The position numbers and the translations under genes are program-made. From NCBI GenBank assembly GCA_037446575.1, contig JBBIII010000083.1, forward strand, positions 1-10,212: 10,212 nucleotides of DNA. The letters are read 5' to 3'. Below are positions 7,194 through 10,212 of the stretch, piece by piece. Every line of letters starts with the position of its first letter. Within the stretch, counting starts at the first letter, position 1. Under the pieces are notes generated by a model. That model was not told the DNA's origin. It made no database searches and saw only the letters and a list, made by a program, of their open reading frames with translations. The DNA is from JBBIII01 sp037446575 (GTDB lineage Bacteria > Bacteroidota > Ignavibacteria > UBA10030).

Positions 7194-7231
7194 GAATAAT
7201 TATAAGTTTAAGATACCAAAAGGATGATTTA

Positions 7232-8284
7232 GTGTCTGTTGAAGAAATATATAATGATTTGAAAAATAAACTGCATGATGTAGTGCCAGATGTTGAATTA
7301 CGTATAAAAGCCGAATTAGCTTTTGAAATCAATAAACTTAAAAAAGAACGCAATGCAGTAATACTCGGGCATAATTACATGGAACCGGCTTTGTTTCACT
7401 CTATTCCTGATTTCGTAGGAGATTCACTTGAACTAAGCCGCATAGCCGCAAAAACTGATAAAGACCTGATTGTTTTCTGCGGTGTGCGCTTTATGGCTGA
7501 GACTGCAAAAATTCTATCTCCCGAAAAAACGGTTCTTATTCCAGCAAAAAAAGCCGGCTGTTCTCTTGCTGACGGAATCACTGCTGATGATGTTCGCAAA
7601 CTCAAAAATAAATATCCTAACGTTCCTGTTGTTACTTATGTAAACACAAATGCAGAAGTCAAAGCCGAAACAGACATTTGTTGCACATCGAGCAATGCTG
7701 TAGCGGTAGTGAACTCTTTCAAGGATGAACCAATCATTTTTCTTCCGGATGAATATTTAGCTCGCAACACTGCAATAGAAACAGGCAGAGCGATAATTTT
7801 TCCAAATATGGATGACAAAAATACAGCAATCGAATCCTTACCGCCGCGAACAATGGTTGGTTGGAAAGCCCGATGTGAAGTGCATGAAAAATTCACTGTT
7901 GATGATATAAATAATGTCCGCAAGCAATTTTCTGATGTTCTAATTCTTGCTCATCCCGAATGCAGTCCGGAAGTCGTAGCGGCATCGGATTATTCGGGCA
8001 GTACAACACAAATGATAAAACATGTTCAAGCAACAAATTCGCCCCGCTATCTTTTATTAACCGAGTGTTCTATGGGGGATAATATAATGGCGGCAAATCC
8101 GGAAAAAAATATGCTTAGAATGTGCAGTTACAGGTGTCCACATATGAATGAAATTACTTTAGAAGACACTCTTGAAGCTCTCAGACAGAATCGTTATGTA
8201 GTGGAAGTGCCGGAGGAAATTCGCATTAGAGCATATAAGGCGGTTGAACGTATGCTTCAAATAATTCCAAAACCTACAGATTAA
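7232..8284 (+). CDS. nadA: Quinolinate synthase NadA
   Basis: 350-residue cytoplasmic [4Fe-4S] enzyme that condenses iminoaspartate with dihydroxyacetone phosphate to quinolinate in de novo NAD synthesis. Three cysteines fit the cluster ligands of E. coli NadA (C113, C200, C297): C110 in KAGCSLAD, C215 in ARCEVHE and C302 in RCPHM. Further signatures are GHNYM near the N-terminus (46-50), FVGDSLELS (61-69), TSSNA (152-156) and HPECSPEVVA (241-250). Translation starts at GTG, with AAAAGGA (7218-7224) seven bases upstream. The length matches the longer NadA class (~347 residues in E. coli) and no key residue is missing. The gene is followed after five bases by nadB, which supplies its unstable substrate, so the two are almost certainly co-transcribed. 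Confidence 0.97.
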   Translation: MSVEEIYNDLKNKLHDVVPDVELRIKAELAFEINKLKKERNAVILGHNYMEPALFHSIPDFVGDSLELSRIAAKTDKDLIVFCGVRFMAETAKILSPEKTVLIPAKKAGCSLADGITADDVRKLKNKYPNVPVVTYVNTNAEVKAETDICCTSSNAVAVVNSFKDEPIIFLPDEYLARNTAIETGRAIIFPNMDDKNTAIESLPPRTMVGWKARCEVHEKFTVDDINNVRKQFSDVLILAHPECSPEVVAASDYSGSTTQMIKHVQATNSPRYLLLTECSMGDNIMAANPEKNMLRMCSYRCPHMNEITLEDTLEALRQNRYVVEVPEEIRIRAYKAVERMLQIIPKPTD

Positions 8285-8289
8285 AAGTT

Positions 8290-9858
8290 ATGCAAGAATT
8301 ACGCGAATGTGACGTACTGGTAATCGGATGTGGAGTTGCAGGCAGTATAGCGGCATTGCAATTAGCAGACGCTGGACTTAATGTTATTGTTGCAACGCGT
8401 TCATCAACTCCAGAAGAATCTAGCACATATTATGCTCAAGGTGGAATTATCTACGAAAGTCCCGAGGATAATCCCGAGCTACTTATGCAGGATATTTTGC
8501 ATGCAGGCGCCGGATATTGCAATCCGCAAGCTGTTGAATTAATTGCCCATGAAGGTCCTCAACTTGTTCGCAATATACTTCTGGAAAAATTAAAAATACC
8601 ATTCGATAAAAATTCTGATGGTAGTCTTTCTTTTGCTTTGGAGGGCGGACACTCTGTTGCAAGAATATTGCATGGCGCTGATTCAACAGGAAGTTTGATA
8701 GAACAACATTTAATTCGAGCTTTAAAATCAAAATCAAATATTACTCTTTTAACAGGTAAAACAGCTGTTGATTTGCTAACGCCTGCTCACCACTCTTTAA
8801 AACGGCTTGCGGTTTATGATCCACTTTCTTGTGTTGGAGCTTACTTGCTCGATCAAGCTACAGGTCAGGTTCAGCGTGTGCTGGCACGCACAACAATTCT
8901 TGCCACTGGAGGATTAGGTCAAATATTTCTTCGCACCACCAATCCGGCAGGAGCTCGAGGGGATGGATTAACAATGGCTTACCGAGCTGGCGCACGCGTG
9001 CTAAATTGCGAGTTTGTTCAATTTCATCCTACTGCATTTTACCAATTAAACGCTCCTTGTTTTCTAATTACAGAAGCAATACGTGGCGCAGGCGCCAAAC
9101 TTGTGAACGAAACCGGCGAGCCATTTATGCAAAAGTACGAACCAGAATGGAAAGACCTTGCCCCTCGCGATGTTGTTGCAAGAAGCATTCATCAAGAAAT
9201 GTTATCAACAGGCGCAACGCATGTTTATTTAGATGCCGCTTCATATATCGAAAGCAGTGAAATTAAAAAGCGCTTCCCCTCAATTTATAAAAAATGCCTT
9301 CAAGCTGGAGTTGATATAACTAAAGAATTAATTCCTGTAGTCCCTGCGGCACATTATTTCTGCGGTGGTGTCTGGTCAGATTTATGGGGAAGAACGACTT
9401 TGAATCATCTATATGCTGTTGGCGAAGTTGCCTGCACAGGCGTTCACGGCGCTAATCGACTTGCCAGTACATCATTATTAGAAGGAGTGGTTTGGGGGCA
9501 TAGAGCGGCTCAAAATATTATTTATACAACTAATGAACATCCTATTCCAAATTCGAACGATATTCCCCAATGGCAAGAAACTGGAACAGAAATGCCTGAC
9601 TCGGCTTTAATTAGTCAAGATATGAGCGTGATAAAAAATATCATGTGGAATTATACTGGTCTTATTAGGAGTACTGAGAGATTACAACGCGCTATGCGAG
9701 AACTCCGACACCTTGAATCAGAAATTGAACGATTCTATCGAACCGTCCGCTTGACTGATGGAATAATCGGATTGCGCAACGCCGTGCGTGCCGCAATTAT
9801 TGTTACTATTTCAGCTTGGGAAAATAAATCAAGTGTCGGCTGTCACTATAGGCAATGA
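8290..9858 (+). CDS. nadB: L-aspartate oxidase NadB
   Basis: 522-residue flavoenzyme of the succinate dehydrogenase/fumarate reductase flavoprotein family. It oxidises L-aspartate to iminoaspartate using FAD, with oxygen or fumarate as acceptor, and passes the product to NadA. The N-terminal dinucleotide-binding motif is GCGVAGS (13-19), with YYAQGGI (47-53) at the flavin site. Catalytic residues of the E. coli enzyme have counterparts: E118 in LEGGHS, H246 in QFHPTAF, R293 in APRDVVARS, H355 in PAAHYFCGG and R390 in GANRLAS. The C-terminal helical domain (~445-522) is present, but the protein stops at GCHYRQ, inside a region where relatives continue as HYRxDxP. Skipping one base at 9853 would read HYRND and end at 9874. 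The ATG lies five bases after nadA with only a weak ribosome site, which suggests translational coupling. Confidence 0.95.
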   Translation: MQELRECDVLVIGCGVAGSIAALQLADAGLNVIVATRSSTPEESSTYYAQGGIIYESPEDNPELLMQDILHAGAGYCNPQAVELIAHEGPQLVRNILLEKLKIPFDKNSDGSLSFALEGGHSVARILHGADSTGSLIEQHLIRALKSKSNITLLTGKTAVDLLTPAHHSLKRLAVYDPLSCVGAYLLDQATGQVQRVLARTTILATGGLGQIFLRTTNPAGARGDGLTMAYRAGARVLNCEFVQFHPTAFYQLNAPCFLITEAIRGAGAKLVNETGEPFMQKYEPEWKDLAPRDVVARSIHQEMLSTGATHVYLDAASYIESSEIKKRFPSIYKKCLQAGVDITKELIPVVPAAHYFCGGVWSDLWGRTTLNHLYAVGEVACTGVHGANRLASTSLLEGVVWGHRAAQNIIYTTNEHPIPNSNDIPQWQETGTEMPDSALISQDMSVIKNIMWNYTGLIRSTERLQRAMRELRHLESEIERFYRTVRLTDGIIGLRNAVRAAIIVTISAWENKSSVGCHYRQ

Positions 9859-10146
9859 CGGCAAAAGTAAATAACTTAATCTTGTTTTTTACTCCGTGCT
9901 TCATTTTTATATCATATAATAATTCAATCAATTCATCAGATATTTTTATGGTATTGGTCTATTTTACAAAATATTTTTGACCTGTTAATGTTATTGATAA
10001 TTTACTCCTGAATTAGAATCGGTGAAAATCTTCTTTCATTAGCGTTATCATGTCTGCCCTTCCGGTAGCCGTGTATTTGTTCTTTTTATTTACTGAGTAA
10101 TTATAATTTGACAATAAAAAGTAAAATTGTTAAATAGATATGCGGG
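9859..10146. other. 288-base intergenic region after nadB
   Basis: AT-rich, with no credible gene on either strand. A hairpin GCTGTCA/TGACGGC (9839-9862) straddles the nadB stop, and T6 follows at 9885-9890, too far away to form a normal terminator. The right end carries the promoter candidates for the partial gene at 10147. Confidence 0.5.
10077..10136 (+). promoter_or_regulatory. Overlapping promoter candidates for the right-edge gene
   Basis: TATAAT (10102-10107) is a perfect -10 box, with TTGTTC (10077-10082) 19 bases upstream. The same stretch also resembles a Bacteroidota-type promoter, with TTTG at 10076-10079 and TATAATTTG. Immediately after it, TTGACA (10108-10113) is a perfect -35 box with TAAATA (10131-10136) 17 bases downstream. 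The first would give a ~33-base leader and the second an almost leaderless transcript, so the first fits better. Confidence 0.4.
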
Positions 10147-10212
10147 ATGAAAAGAAATAGAAATTTTTTATTAATAATCTATATAACATGCGTTTTAAGC
10201 GTATTATATAGA
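10147..10212 (+). CDS. Partial CDS: N-terminus of a probable exported protein
   Basis: An ATG at 10147 opens a frame that stays open to the window edge (22 codons). The peptide begins MKRNRN, a basic N-region, and continues FLLIIYITCVLSVLY, a hydrophobic core, which is the pattern of a signal peptide or membrane anchor. A cysteine at residue 15 is not in a clear lipobox. The codons before the ATG give no strong Shine-Dalgarno match (only CGGG directly adjacent), so the start is uncertain, but promoter-like sequence lies directly upstream. The mature protein is outside the window and its function cannot be guessed. Confidence 0.5.
   Translation, partial: MKRNRNFLLIIYITCVLSVLYR

Larger units (their letters stand above)
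6894..7231. other. 338-base intergenic region before nadA
   Basis: AT-rich DNA with no credible gene and no clear terminator for the preceding operon. It contains a perfect 12-bp palindrome AAGTAATTACTT (7029-7040), two copies of TTCATGTTG (7061-7069 and 7143-7151), a short ATCCT/AGGAT hairpin (7083-7100), a degenerate repeat (7101-7171) and a spaced dyad close to nadA (7176-7193). Confidence 0.6.

Noticed and set aside
8829..9260. 143-codon open frame inside nadB in another frame
   Set aside because: It lies wholly within the conserved FAD enzyme, its translation is rich in Ser, Arg and Cys without domain features, and it has no ribosome site.
9839..9890. Hairpin GCTGTCA/TGACGGC at the nadB stop as an intrinsic terminator
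   Set aside because: The stem is followed by an A-rich stretch and the T6 run is over 20 bases away, so it does not have terminator geometry.
9961..10080. Possible gene remnant on the minus strand after nadB
   Set aside because: Only short open stretches interrupted by stops were found, with no recognisable protein similarity.

Overview
The window looks like an AT-rich chromosomal segment from a Gram-negative bacterium. It probably belongs to the Bacteroidota/Chlorobi (FCB) side of the tree, with an Ignavibacteria-like lineage my best guess. The reasons are outer-membrane beta-barrel sequence in one protein, separate secD and secF genes (in Bacteroidota proper they are usually fused), clear Shine-Dalgarno sites in front of most genes, and NadA/NadB protein styles common in that group. 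This placement is inference from style, not a database result.

Layout. On the minus strand, positions 52-2484 encode an unusually long SppA-type serine protease whose N-terminal third looks like an outer-membrane barrel. Behind it (2724-3161) is a small GtrA-family membrane protein. A 501-base divergent intergenic region (3162-3662) holds several dyads, a good sigma70-like promoter and a strong hairpin in the presumed secD leader. On the plus strand follow secD (3663-5552), secF (5609-6529) and a single-domain STAS protein (6558-6893), closely spaced and probably one operon. After a 338-base gap with a degenerate repeat and a possible operator come nadA (7232-8284) and nadB (8290-9858), five bases apart. 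The last ~350 bases are non-coding except for the first 22 codons of a probable secreted protein that runs off the right edge (10147 onward).

How the genes work together. SecD and SecF form the proton-driven accessory complex that pulls exported proteins through SecYEG. SppA degrades leftover signal peptides or other envelope polypeptides, so the left half has an envelope/secretion theme. NadB oxidises L-aspartate to iminoaspartate, and NadA condenses this with dihydroxyacetone phosphate to quinolinate, the first two steps of de novo NAD synthesis. The third enzyme (NadC) is not in the window.

This is mostly housekeeping DNA. I see no CRISPR array, transposase, prophage, toxin system, tRNA or rRNA. 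The points most worth a second look are the barrel-SppA fusion, the terminator-like hairpin between the secD promoter and secD, and the abrupt nadB 3' end, where a one-base change would restore the family's HYRxD ending.
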